Shown here: in pieces, positions 22,456 through 32,039 of the stretch
Layout: each line of letters opens with the position of its first letter
How positions within the stretch are numbered: the stretch's first letter is position 1
NCBI GenBank assembly: GCA_003194525.1
Contig: NBIV01000020.1
Span: forward strand, 62,001 to 126,000
Source: Gracilariopsis chorda
Taxonomy: Eukaryota > Rhodophyta > Florideophyceae > Gracilariales > Gracilariaceae
DNA: 64,000 nt
Direction: 5' to 3'
Made by a program: the position numbers and the translations under genes
Notes under the pieces: generated by a model
The model's database searches: none
What the model was told of the DNA's origin: nothing
Seen by the model: the letters and a program-made list of their open reading frames with translations, nothing else

Positions 22456-23420
22456 AACGTATCGTATTTCACAGAGGTTTTTTTGGAAAGCTGTGGCTTG
22501 TGAGGGCAGTAGCGGCTGTGTATTCAATTGCAGATCCCGTTTTGTGGTGTGTGCATAGGGAGGTAAAGTGGGGTTGCACTCCTTCATGCCTGTCTGTTTC
22601 AGTATGGCCGCCAGGGAGTCAGTTTGCGAGATATGAACGCTGCAGGTGGCGGTGTAGGTGATGTTCCAGTTCGAAAAGCGTTTGGGTTTACCTAATCGCT
22701 TTACTTCGTATTTGGCTTTCATGACTGTGTATAGTTGATCAATGAATTTTTTGTGTGAGGTCAGCACGAGAAAATCATCGATTGTGGTGCTGAGTATGAT
22801 GATGTCATCCGGGTGTTACCTGGATGTACAAGCATGGATCATGGTCTGATGTGACAAATTTGTGTGTGAATAGGAAGGGTTTGAGACCGTTGTAATAGTA
22901 TAATGCGGGTGGCAAACCGTAAAGATTACCCTTGAGTTCACCGTACGTACTGTTGTGCTACAGCGTGCCCTCAAATAGTGACATTTCCCGAAAATAAACC
23001 GGTTGGTCGTGGACATACTTTTAATTGAGGTACGCAGAAGTCATTTCAAAGTGCTCTAGTGGCATTTGGTGCTTGGGATGAAGTGCGAAGAGTAACCTCT
23101 GTGCGGTGTGGTCTCCCATGTACGTGGTGGTATGTTTGGGGTCGAAATGGAGGCCTGGTTGCATGAGGTCCCATCTGAGGTTAAAATGCGCTTTTCGTTG
23201 TGTGACGTTTCCATTGGTTACCGTTTTGTAGCAGTAAAGCATCATGAGTGGAATAATCATGTGTGTTGGTGGACGAAAGTCGGGTGGGAGCCATTGAATG
23301 CAGCGGTACTTGTCATGATTGTAAAGTTCGGTATCGTGTGCATGTTGCCAGTGAATGGCATCGGGATAATTACGCGCTTGTGCCACTGTAGCTGGAGGTG
23401 GGGTGTCTAAGGTGAGTGGT
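22456..23420 (-). pseudogene. Copia element D reverse transcriptase (truncated)
   Basis: ARNYPDAIHWQHAHDTELYN, NVTQRKAHFNLRWDLMQPGL and EMTSAYLN match Copia RT blocks. The catalytic box is read as TIDDFLVLTSHKKFIDQLY (IDD) near 22,740-22,790. Frameshifts occur near 23,020 and 22,815. RT ends at TAFQKNLCEIRY just before the junction with repeat R3. Confidence 0.65.
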
Positions 23421-23604
23421 GTGGGATAGAATTCTTTGCGACATGTCGCGGTGTGAAAGGCGTTTGTGGTGGTGGCTGTGGGATACATGGTTTTGTGGTA
23501 GGGCGTGAAATCTTGTACTTGTATACGTTGATACTGATTTTTCCGCAGGTTGAGTACCATGGTGTGAGAAAGGGTTTCACCGTACATGTATTGGGCAGAA
23601 TCGG

Positions 23605-24153
23605 CTAGTGTTTGCAGTTTCGATTTGGGAGCATATATTGAAATAGTGCAGAGCTGGGCAAATGTATATAGACGTGTGATTTTGGGTTGTGCCATTTGTG
23701 AAATGGTGAAGTGTTTATCGTGGAGTGGTGTAAAAGGTTATACTTGAAAATGCAGTCACTAACGGCATCCTCCCAATAAAAATCATCTAGTACACTTTTG
23801 TCCAGGTTAGTTCGGACGGTGTTCATAATAGTTCGGTTAATTCGCTCCGAGATTGAGTTTTCTTGGGGTTGATGCGGTGTGCGAAGATGATGAGTTTCTT
23901 GGTGCTTTGTATATATGTCTTGGATGTTGGAAGATGTGTATTCTTTGGAGTTGTCACTCTGGAAATTCGTGAGTGGAAGTTTCTTTTTTTGGCGAATGTG
24001 TTGAAGTGTTTTGTCGATGTCCTGAGGGATATCTTTGCGATTACGTATGAAGTGCGCGAGGAGGAAGCGACTGGTTGCGCATATGATGATGAGGAGGTGA
24101 TTTGTTCCGTGCCAAGAGGTAGGCTTTATGGGCCCGCATGTATCAGAACTCAC
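23605..24153 (-). pseudogene. Copia element D integrase
   Basis: A 182-codon open frame shows the DDE triad of Copia integrases: D in SSDTCGPIKPTSWHG, D in NFQSDNSKEYTS and E in PQENSISERINRTIMN. Spacing is family-like. The frame ends after YWEDAVSDCIFKYNLLHHST, the 'W..A...A.Y..N..P' block. Confidence 0.7.
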
Positions 24154-24881
24154 GTATGCCCTTGGGAGATACGAATGTGCGTTCTTTTAGGGGGTGAGGG
24201 GTTTGCCTGAGCATGTTTACAGGTACTGCAAGTGATGTGTGTGTCATACGGAAGAGACGTTGGCATGGTGGGTATAAGGCGTTGCTGAGCTGCTAGTTTG
24301 AGCTTGCGTGGATGTTCATGATTTACTTTCAGGAGCTAGCTGTGTGCTTAGATCTGGAGGGTATTGTTGGAAGTGTGTCGGTCAGGGTGTGTGAGATGAT
24401 GCAGAGATTTGGTGTCGCAGGTAGTCTGGTGTGGGTTGTCAAACTGGGAGGTGGTGGTTGGAGGCGGAAGTGCTGTCTTTTGCTCGGTGCATGGTGTGTG
24501 TGGTGGGGGGGTAGATTTTAGTTTGTGTCTTGGAAAGATTCGGTGTTTTATAGGCTATCGTTCTGGAGATTTATGTTCGTGTTCTATCCGGTATAGTTCC
24601 GGTGAGTTTTAGTGAAAATGTGTCCAACTTGTTCGTGCTAGGAGTTTCGGTGGCATACAGTGAGTGTTCAACATGTATGTGTAGTGTGGTGTGAAGTAGA
24701 ACAGGCCATATTGGTGGGCCAGGTCATGGACCGATAGCAAGTTATGCCGTAGATGTCGGTTAACCACGGCATAAGTATTAATGGTGTTCTTGCTTCAATG
24801 AAAACGAATTTGGAGCATTCCATGATGGCTGCAAGGTGTCTTCTGGTTGAGAGCGGTGTGCGTTCGTAAGGGTTGTGTAAG

Positions 24882-25133
24882 TTATGGAATTGTGGGTGTG
24901 AGTCTGTTGAGGTGAGTTGGGTGTGCTCCGCTGTCTAGTATAAATTTACAGTTGGCCTTGGTATGAATGTCGGATAGTACGTCTGCTTGGAGTGGTAGCT
25001 GTGTTTTAGGGGTTTCGGTTGAGGGAGAACTTGGTACGGCTATGGTGAGAATATGGGGACGGCCTGGGTGGGCATGGCTTGCGGTTTTTTTGGCAGAATT
25101 TGGGATGACCAGGGTCGCGACATTGGGCATCAA
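24882..25133 (-). pseudogene. Copia element D protease region
   Basis: KFILDSGAHPTHL is a textbook Copia protease site ('W.LDSGA..H.'), with the catalytic DSG intact. It follows a His/Cys-poor, degenerate zinc-knuckle stretch. Confidence 0.6.
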
Positions 25134-25329
25134 TGTGGTTGCACGGTCTCCCGAATGCCATGTGAAATTGACATAGTTGATGTGGAGGTATCCTTGGTTG
25201 TGGATAATAAGGGCGACGGTACTAACGGCGGTGGAGGTTGTAGGGTCGGGCTGCTGGGCCGTAGTCCCCAGAGAATGTCAAGGTCGTGGGTGCGGTAGAA
25301 GTGACTGTAAGAAGTGGTTGATAGACGTG

Positions 25330-25930
25330 CTATAGTTCCTTGAATATGCGTGTGAATGTCTTGATATTCATGGGTTTGTTGGCCAGGATAGGTTCTAGGC
25401 TAGTGGTGATGTTGGTTTTGTTCCGAAGACCAGCCATCAGGAAGTCGACTGTTGTGATTCCTTCAGAGACGTCGGGGTATTGTGCGGCTATCAATTTTTG
25501 AAGGACATCTTCGTGTGGCTTAATGTACTCGTTGATGGTGTTGTCGTTTTTGAAAATCATACTTTCTGCCTCTCTTTTGAGATGCTGATGATCTTCTTTG
25601 GAAGATTGTTTAATATAGCTGATGATCTTTTCGACGAGGTCAGGCGGCGTGGGGCGTTCCCCTAGGAAGGTAAGAAGGACTATTATCTTAGATCAAACGC
25701 TCCTGAGAACCGCCGCAAGAAGTCTACTTTTCTTGCTGTAGTATTTGTGGAGGGTCCAATAGTCGGTGGCTGCTGGTGGGTTTTGGTCGAGATGCTCGAT
25801 GGCTCGCATGTTAGCTGCATAGGTCTGCAAGGCTACATATCTGAGGTCATAGTTAGAGAAGTCGAAGTGGGGTATGTGATGGAGCTCGTCGAGTTCTATG
25901 GTTGGTGGTAGCTGAAAAAAGAAAGTGGAT
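25330..25930 (-). pseudogene. Copia element D gag
   Basis: The minus frame has FDFSNYDLRYVALQTYAANM near the start. In a shifted frame come INEYIKPHEDVLQKLIAAQY, PDVSEGITTVDFLMAGL and NIKTFTRIFKEL, the helical UBN2/gag pattern of Copia elements ('..S..EY..R...L...L...G........ILAGL'). Confidence 0.5.
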
Positions 25931-26230
25931 GTGGCTATTAAATTAGTGAGACGTGGAAGTGCAAATGTGAATAGTTTTGGGTTGACGGTGTTGAGTGACG
26001 TCTTTGAGTTGATATGTGTCGTTGGTGATCAGAATTGCGTTTGTGCAAAGTTGTAGTATGTGCGGAGTATTGCGAAGGGCCCGTCCTTGAAGGAGGGATT
26101 GGCGTTGGCGGTCCGTTTTGCGGTAATTTTTGGGGATGAGGATGAAAGAGGGTGGGGGTAAGTGCTACGATGTGGATGTTTGTTGCGTGAGGTCCATAAC
26201 CTGTCGGTCAAAAGTGCTCCCTCTTGTTTA

Positions 26231-26648
26231 CTTCGTTCTGCTGCTGCCTTGAACTATATATCTAATATCCACTGTAATGCTGTTTGTGTTGCAGTCGTCT
26301 GCATTGTGCGCGGCGAAGGCAAGGAAGAAAGGGGAGCGAGGATGGTTGCTGCAATACCGTCTTCTCGGTCACTACCCCTCCCCGGGCCTACGGGGGGCCG
26401 TCGGCCCTCTTTATTTGGTCGAGTGCGCTCGCTTCGTGTGTTCCTTCCATTGCAGGAGGTACAGTGCGCGCAACTGCTTTAGGCACACCATGCAACAAGC
26501 CTTTATTGTCAAATTGAGCATGCAGCAGCAGCACAAAGCTGTGCTTGCACGTTGAAAATTAGCCTACTAACAACAGTTGTAGTCACTTCTCCCCATAGAA
26601 ACCATCTAGGGTTATGATATCAATAAAACATGTCATGAAATTCCTTTA
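26231..26648. other. Intergenic, no gene recognised
   Basis: Sequence between the Copia 5' side and the Tc1 element. A 13 bp string ACATGTCATGAAA occurs here (about 26,628) and again just inside the Tc1 left end (about 26,672). Nothing else is supported. Confidence 0.3.
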
Positions 26649-26673
26649 AACACGCGAAATAGTATATGATACA
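26649..26673 (+). repeat. Left terminal inverted repeat of Tc1 element
   Basis: It pairs with 27,819-27,843 as reverse complement, with about five mismatches, and is preceded by TA. Confidence 0.7.
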
Positions 26674-26764
26674 TGTCATGAAAAAGGCGGAACTTCCTCA
26701 GAATTCAAATCTATTGCCTCATAATCCTTAGTACCTGTTACTGCCAGTATTCTCCTTCACTCCT

Positions 26765-27790
26765 ATGTCCTTCGTAGCTCCAAAAATGGCAAGAGGTAAG
26801 TACTTGACCCAATACGAAAAAGGGCAAATATCTGCACTACGCCATGAAGGAATGTCTCTCCGACAGATAGCAGATCATGTCCAGGGCTCCGTAGGAGCTG
26901 TACGCAGCTTTCTCAGTTCCAAAAGCCGACATAAACCCCCTCCTATTGCGAAGAAACTCCGAAAAATCTCTCCGCAGCAACATCGTGCTCTTCTATGCGA
27001 GGCGCAAAAAGGTAATGCCAGTGCTTCTGACCTCAAAAAGGACCTTAATCTGCAGATATCTGTGCGCCGCGTACAGCAGCTACTCAGAGAAGATGAGAAT
27101 CTGAAATATTCTAAGATGAAGCAAGGCCCAAAGATGACCGAAGGTCATAAAGTTGCACGTATTCAATGGGCCCGGCGCAATATATCGAAGGGAGGATATG
27201 TTTGGAACAAAGTTGTTTTCTCAGATGAGAAGAAGTTCAACGTAGATGGCCCTGATGGATTGTCATATTATTGGCATGATTTAAGGACGGAACCGAGACG
27301 CTTGTCCTCCGGTGTCGGAGGAGGTAATTCGGTCATGGTCTGGGGAGCTATTTCCTTCTACGGGGTGAGTGAGTTGATGTTTTTGACTGACACTCAGGAC
27401 TATAAGAAGTATTGTGAGACTTTGGAGCTTGGTTTACTACCGTGGACTGCAGAACTTTTTGGACCAATTTCAACCTGGATCTTCCAACAGGATAACGCTT
27501 CAATTCATCGCTCTAATTATACAAGGAACTGGCTACATGGACACGACGTTCGTACTCTACCATGGCCGGCTAAGTCTCTGGACTTAAATATTATAGAAAA
27601 CGTTTGGGTACTAATGGCTAGAAAGGTGTACGCCAACGGAAAGCAGTTTGACAATGTGGAGGATTTGAAGGAGTCCATTGTCACTGTTTGGCGCAGTTTA
27701 ATGGCACATTACATGCAAAAGCTCTTTCGATCTATTCCCAAACGTCTCTTGGCTGTGATGGACAAACGTGGCAGTACTACAAAGTACTGA
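26765..27790 (+). CDS. Tc1-like DD34E transposase
   Basis: 341 codons, ATG to TGA, no interruptions. It catalyses cut-and-paste transposition at TA sites (family knowledge). The N-terminus has a paired-like helix-turn-helix region (YEKGQISALRHEGMSLRQIA, GSVGAVRSFLSSKSRH) followed by a second HTH. The catalytic core has the first Asp in VVFSDEKKFNVDGPDG, the second in WIFQQDNASIHRS and the Glu in LDLNIIENVW, 34 residues after the second Asp. The usual 'WPAQSPDLNPIENLW' reads WPAKSLDLNIIENVW, a mild departure. A second in-frame Met (MARGKYL) at codon 8 may be the real start. AATAAA follows the stop at about 27,794. This is the only transposase ORF in the window without damage. Confidence 0.85.
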   Translation: MSFVAPKMARGKYLTQYEKGQISALRHEGMSLRQIADHVQGSVGAVRSFLSSKSRHKPPPIAKKLRKISPQQHRALLCEAQKGNASASDLKKDLNLQISVRRVQQLLREDENLKYSKMKQGPKMTEGHKVARIQWARRNISKGGYVWNKVVFSDEKKFNVDGPDGLSYYWHDLRTEPRRLSSGVGGGNSVMVWGAISFYGVSELMFLTDTQDYKKYCETLELGLLPWTAELFGPISTWIFQQDNASIHRSNYTRNWLHGHDVRTLPWPAKSLDLNIIENVWVLMARKVYANGKQFDNVEDLKESIVTVWRSLMAHYMQKLFRSIPKRLLAVMDKRGSTTKY

Positions 27791-27818
27791 ACGAATAAAG
27801 ACTTAGGGTTTTATTATG

Positions 27819-27843
27819 TGTGTCATATACTGTTTCGTGTGCG
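27819..27843 (+). repeat. Right terminal inverted repeat of Tc1 element
   Basis: Reverse complement of 26,649-26,673 with about 20 of 25 matches, followed by TA. Confidence 0.7.
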
Positions 27844-27845
27844 TA

Positions 27846-29216
27846 AAGATGTTTCGTGGCATTATTTGCACCTGTGGTCGGAATGATACGGAACTGGTGC
27901 AAATGGTTCTATAGGTTATGCTTGACAACCTTGTTCTGTGTGAGCAAACATCATTTGTGTCATGCTTGCAGACGCAGAACGCTTTTTTTGTCAGTTGGGT
28001 GCGTGTGCTTAAAGGAGTTGCGCGCACTGTATAAGGGAGCAGCACGAGCTCCAGTGACTGCTGGTTAGAAGTACAGGCTGTCACAGTTTGACATAAACAA
28101 GAATACCAGAGACTTCCTCGCACATTTTCATTGGGGTTGAAAAAAAAGCAAATTCGCGAAGTGAGACATAGAATAACTTGTTGGGGCCATAGCAGTTGTG
28201 AGCAAGCGTGTGCAGAATTATAGGCTGAAGTGCCCAGTCACTGGGCCTACACCCTGGGTACGTGGCTGAGTGGTTTGGGATTTGTTGCGCTATGACGGCA
28301 ACGGTGGCAAAGACATCGGGAAGCAGGTTCAAGCCTTGCCTCCATCTCCGGTCTCCGCTGGGCGAAAGCGAGGATTGATTTTAGAAGATGTCGAGAGAGG
28401 CCGTGGCGGCACATGACAGATGAACTGTTCATGTGTGGAGCTGTATGCAGCACTTGAAGGCTTGTGGTGGAATGAGGTTTGGTCACGGAAGCTTGTTTTG
28501 CATTTATTATTTGTCGGATGTCATCGCGGCGCTGTACGACACGGCTGGAACGGGTTTCCGGTTCAGCATCATGAGACGGAGACACGCCTGTGGCGCGACA
28601 CCAAGCATGCTCGCAGGACGTTGCCTTGCGGATGCAAACCAAGAAGCAGTTGCAGATTCACAGAGCTTGTGTTATGATACCGACAACGCTGGAGACATCA
28701 AGCTTTGTTGGCAAGGTCTGAACGTTGCCAGAACCCTAAAAAGGATCGAAAACGCCAGCCAATCGCAGGCGATAAATGCCGCACATGTTGCAGTACAGCT
28801 TGATGGCACGACCTTGGAGGCGCTTTGGACGCCACATGCTCGCCGATTGGGGAGGTGCGTGTCTCGTCGCAGGAGTCAACGGCCGCCCGCCGTCGATGCT
28901 CATACCAGCGGCTTTGAGCTGCCTATGGCGCTATTGGCGCACTTTAAGACTCGCTTTGCTGAGCTCGTCCACGTTCGCATCAGTTATCCTTAGAACCTTA
29001 ACTCGTACCCGTCACCCTCGGTCGCCCCTTGGAGTTCCCTTCATCGCCCCCCCCCCCCCCCCCCCCCCCCAACCCCCATCTGCATCGCACCCGTGAAATA
29101 CGCGTTCGTCTTGTCCAGCCTCTCTACTACCCGCCTCTTTGCCAACAAGCCTGGTTCCGTTTCGAGCCCAACTCCATTGCGCTTATCGCAAAGTGCTGTG
29201 GTCACCCCCGTCGTCC
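27846..29216. other. Intergenic stretch before the polyamine gene
   Basis: No gene is recognised. It contains a tRNA-like block (28,254-28,345) and a run of 24 C (29,047-29,070). Open frames of up to about 186 codons (28,433-28,993) carry no motif and overlap others on both strands. Confidence 0.3.
28254..28345 (+). other. Class II tRNA-like sequence (SINE head or pseudo-tRNA)
   Basis: An A-box TGGCTGAGTGG lies at 28,263-28,273 and a B-box GGTTCAAGCC at 28,326-28,335, spaced as in Leu/Ser tRNAs. The T arm is well formed (GCAGG stem, TTCAAGC loop, CTTGC stem). The acceptor ends do not pair (3' CTCCATC), and the anticodon stem is irregular. A tRNA-derived SINE or tRNA pseudogene is therefore likelier than a functional tRNA. 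Confidence 0.4.
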
Positions 29217-29372
29217 ATGCCTGTCCGAGGCGTATTCTTCGTCGCACCTCGCACCTCTCCGTGCACCCTCTCAACCTCCCCCGCCCGCGTTTTCGAAGAC
29301 ACTTCCTTCTGGCTCGTCTTCCGTAAGTGGCGATCCGCAATCTTCTCCGACTGTGAAAAGATCCCCGGATAA
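29217..29372 (+). promoter_or_regulatory. Possible uORF in the AdoMetDC leader
   Basis: ATG at 29,217 opens 51 codons ending TAA at 29,372, upstream of the AdoMetDC ATG. A GTAAGT donor lies inside it at 29,323, and a long pyrimidine tract ends in AG at 29,509. Splicing 29,323-29,509 would remove the uORF stop and join it in frame to the main ORF, adding about 39 residues. Plant AdoMetDC mRNAs carry regulatory uORFs of similar size (family knowledge), but the sequence here is not recognisably related. Confidence 0.25.
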
Positions 29373-29520
29373 CAGCATCCGAACCGCATTCGCTCCTATC
29401 CGTCTTCCAAGCCCTGTCCTCCATCCGCTGCCCCCCTCTCCCCCCGTGCCCCCTCCCACCCACCCTCCCTCTCTCCCCCCAACCCGGCCCCCACACTTCG
29501 TCATCTAAGCTCTGGAAAAG

Positions 29521-31713
29521 ATGCCCGACATCGTTCCATACGAGAAGCCGCCGCCGACGCCGCCACACCAGGAACAGCAGCAGCAGATGGACACGCCCTT
29601 TGAAGGTCCCGAGAAAAAACTCAGCTTGCACTTTATTCCAAAGTGCAATCGAGAGGAGGCGCGATCCTTGCGCTCTCTTTCCCGAGAGTGCATAGATCAC
29701 ATTCTGTCTGCCGCGGCGTGTTCCATACTATCGTTTTCTCGAAACGAGCATATCGATGCGTACGTACTGTCCGAGTCTTCGCTGTTCATCAAGGATCGGT
29801 CGTTCACCATCAAGACGTGTGGAACGACGACACTTCTCAACGCCCTTCCAACAATTCTACACTATGCAAATACGCTGTACCTCACGCCGCTGTCACTTTC
29901 ATTCTCACGTGTTGCATACCGGTTCCCGGACGCGCAGCCGTTTCCTCACGACTGTTTCGAGAACGAGGTGCGTAGTATTGACGACGCTTTGCAAAGCACG
30001 CGCTGTGGCTTTGACAAACGTGTACACTGCTGGAATGACTGGTATATGTACGACGCTCGGTTTGACGAGAGTGGCGAACGGAACGAGGAGACTGAAGGTG
30101 GTACAGATTGTGCTGATACTACGTTGGAGATGTTCATGTTTGACGTGGATGAGACGCAAATGTCGCACTATGATTTCACAGCGCGTGAGCACTTGGTCGG
30201 TTCAGATGAATCGCACAAGGTGACTAAAGAAAGCGGTATAAAACACTTTCTGTACGACTGTGACGTGATTGATGCTTTCAACTTCGCACCGTGCGGGTAC
30301 TCTATGAACGCGCTATCGAAGCAGACGTACATGACGATGCACATCACGCCCGAGGTGGAGGCGTCTTATGTGTCGTTTGAAATCAGCGGTGAGGTACATA
30401 ACGTTGCCGTAGTGGTGGCGAAGGTGACGCGTCTGTTCAAACCGGGTCGCATGACGGTGGTTCTGGTGGGGGGTATCGCGCTACAACACGAGCAGATGGG
30501 CATGGTACCAAAGATGTTTGAGAGGGAATATGTGCATGACGTGAGTGCAGGGGAGTGGTGCACGGGGGGTGCGAAGATATGTGTAAGCAGCTTTAGCAGG
30601 GAGAGGGGAGCTGCTTATGGGATTGGGAAGCGATTTGGCGCTATTGAAGTCGGGGAGGGGGTTGGGTCGTTTGAAGTGGGCGAGATTGCAGGCGCGGATG
30701 AGGGCTGTGAGAGCTTGATGATTGTGGACTTGAAGGCGGTGGAACGGGGATTTGAAGAGGTTCAAGAGCGGTTTGGAAAAGGGGTGGATATTCGATATGA
30801 GGTTCGGACGAACCGGGCTGAGGGCATTGTGGCACTGTTGGACTGCATGGGAAGCCGATTCGAGGCGGAGGGAGAGGAGGATTTGGAGGCGTTGGAAAGG
30901 GCTGGAGTGGAGAAGGAACGGATTGTGCTGGCGGGGGCGGTGGGGGAGCGCGGGTTGGTCGAACGTGTGGAGTGTGTGGCGGTGTTTGAGGACGGGGCGC
31001 TGTTGCAGACGGCTGTAGAGTGCGGAGCTTGCGTTGAGATTCGCGTAGTTGATGGCGTGGTGTCGGGGATTTGGGGGCTGTTGAAGCGAATTGTGGCGGC
31101 GGGCGGGCGGGTAAGGGGCGTGGGGTTTGAAGGGGGGGTTGAAATGGAGCTGCAACGAAAGGTTGTGCAGATGGTTCTGGACAGTGGGTGCAGGCTGTGC
31201 GAGGAGTTTGTTGTGGTGGTGGTGGGCAAGGGCGCGGCGGGACGTGGGGCGGAGGAAGTTGAGAGGGAGGTTGGGCAGTGGGGGGGGTATGGAGGGGGAA
31301 GAGTGAAAGGTGGGGTGGTGGTGGGTGCGGAGATGGTGAGAAAGGCGGTGTGGATGCGCGTGCAAGTGGTCGGACGCAAGGCGCGTTGGGACGGCGGAAT
31401 GGCGTACTACGTGAGTGACGGCGTGTATGGCGGCGCCACTTGCGCGATCATGGGGGGGGAGCGCGTGGGAGCTGTGTGCGGCGGCTGTGGGGGGGGCGGG
31501 GGCGGGGGCAGGGGCAGGGGCGACGCGGTGAAACGGTCGGTGGTGTACGGACCGACTTGCGACGCGCTGGACGTTGTGTGGAGCGGGGAGATGGAGATTG
31601 TGCAAGTTGGAGAGTGGCTGGTGCTGGAGGGGGTGGGCGTGCAGAGTGGCGGCGCGTGCGAGTTTAACGGCTTTGGCGGCTCTCGTGCGGTGAGGTACGT
31701 TGTGTGCGGCTGA
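29521..31713 (+). CDS. AdoMetDC-ODC fusion with inactive-looking ODC domain
   Basis: 730 aa. Residues about 25-310 are eukaryotic S-adenosylmethionine decarboxylase, which makes the aminopropyl donor for spermidine. FEGPEKKL carries the catalytic Glu pair (E28, E31). LSESS at 83-87 holds the self-cleavage site and pyruvoyl serine (S86). KTCGTT has C100. GYSMN (S261) and HITPE (H274, E278) match processing and active-site residues with normal spacing. Residues about 395-730 are an ornithine decarboxylase-like domain: SLMIVDLKAVERG barrel start, YYVSDGVYGG (D633), VVYGPTCDALD (C680) and a final FNGFGGSRAVRYVV. The PLP lysine of 'FYAVKCN' is Arg (R429 in IRYEVRTN). 'HVGSG' is gone, 'GGGFPG' reads GVGFEGG, and 'EPGR' is not kept. 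AdoMetDC-ODC fusions are known from Plasmodium; here the ODC half is probably regulatory or structural. It is very G-rich with a poly-Gly insert near 654-666. Confidence 0.85.
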   Translation: MPDIVPYEKPPPTPPHQEQQQQMDTPFEGPEKKLSLHFIPKCNREEARSLRSLSRECIDHILSAAACSILSFSRNEHIDAYVLSESSLFIKDRSFTIKTCGTTTLLNALPTILHYANTLYLTPLSLSFSRVAYRFPDAQPFPHDCFENEVRSIDDALQSTRCGFDKRVHCWNDWYMYDARFDESGERNEETEGGTDCADTTLEMFMFDVDETQMSHYDFTAREHLVGSDESHKVTKESGIKHFLYDCDVIDAFNFAPCGYSMNALSKQTYMTMHITPEVEASYVSFEISGEVHNVAVVVAKVTRLFKPGRMTVVLVGGIALQHEQMGMVPKMFEREYVHDVSAGEWCTGGAKICVSSFSRERGAAYGIGKRFGAIEVGEGVGSFEVGEIAGADEGCESLMIVDLKAVERGFEEVQERFGKGVDIRYEVRTNRAEGIVALLDCMGSRFEAEGEEDLEALERAGVEKERIVLAGAVGERGLVERVECVAVFEDGALLQTAVECGACVEIRVVDGVVSGIWGLLKRIVAAGGRVRGVGFEGGVEMELQRKVVQMVLDSGCRLCEEFVVVVVGKGAAGRGAEEVEREVGQWGGYGGGRVKGGVVVGAEMVRKAVWMRVQVVGRKARWDGGMAYYVSDGVYGGATCAIMGGERVGAVCGGCGGGGGGGRGRGDAVKRSVVYGPTCDALDVVWSGEMEIVQVGEWLVLEGVGVQSGGACEFNGFGGSRAVRYVVCG

Positions 31714-31720
31714 TGGCACG

Positions 31721-31721
31721 G

Positions 31722-31767
<46 letters not shown>

Positions 31768-31770
31768 GGG
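31721..31770. repeat. GTT/GGT microsatellite
   Basis: About ten GTT units followed by GGT units and a G run lie just after the fusion-gene stop codon, in its 3' UTR. Confidence 0.9.
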
Positions 31771-31995
31771 ATTGAGATGTGGTGACGATTGGGGGGCGTC
31801 TGTTGTGCCAGCTGGTTGTGTAAAAAAAGAACGGCCGAGAGTGTAATTTGTAGCTCTTCGCTACTGGTCGGTAGAGATACACACGGCGTGGCGCAGAGAA
31901 CACGTATGTAATGGAGCTGGCGTCCCGCCTCCGCGCGTCCCGCGCTGCGCACTTTGTGGTACAACACTACAAAGTTTGTACAGCGCGCTGCTGCT

Positions 31996-32039
31996 GAGCG
32001 ATACGTGAGCGATGCGCGAGCGATGCGCGAGCGATGCGC
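31996..32039. repeat. 11 bp tandem repeat (x4)
   Basis: GAGCGATGCGC is repeated three times in full and once with two changes (GAGCGATACGT). It lies between the fusion gene and the zinc-finger gene. Confidence 0.85.

Larger units (their letters stand above)
22456..26230 (-). mobile_element. Ty1/Copia element D, minus strand, 3'-truncated
   Basis: Reading right to left the order is gag, zinc knuckle, protease, integrase, RT. Integrase before RT is the Copia order. RT breaks off before the 'TRPDI' block and RNase H, exactly where repeat R3 begins. No LTR was identified. Multiple frameshifts and stops are present. Confidence 0.7.
26649..27843 (+). mobile_element. Tc1-type DNA transposon, apparently intact
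   Basis: The 1195 bp element is flanked by TA dinucleotides (26,647-26,648 and 27,844-27,845). It has imperfect 25 bp terminal inverted repeats (about 20 of 25 matches): left 26,649-26,673 containing CACGCGAAATAGTATATGAT, right 27,819-27,843 containing ATATACTGTTTCGTGTG. A single uninterrupted transposase ORF fills the middle. The TIRs do not start with the CAGT typical of Tc1 elements. Confidence 0.8.

Noticed and set aside
30481..31719. 412-codon minus-strand open frame opposite the ODC half
   Set aside because: It is the antisense shadow of a G-rich coding strand: His/Pro-rich low-complexity composition, no domain, and no ATG-led conserved motif. The plus-strand frame has clear ODC landmarks.
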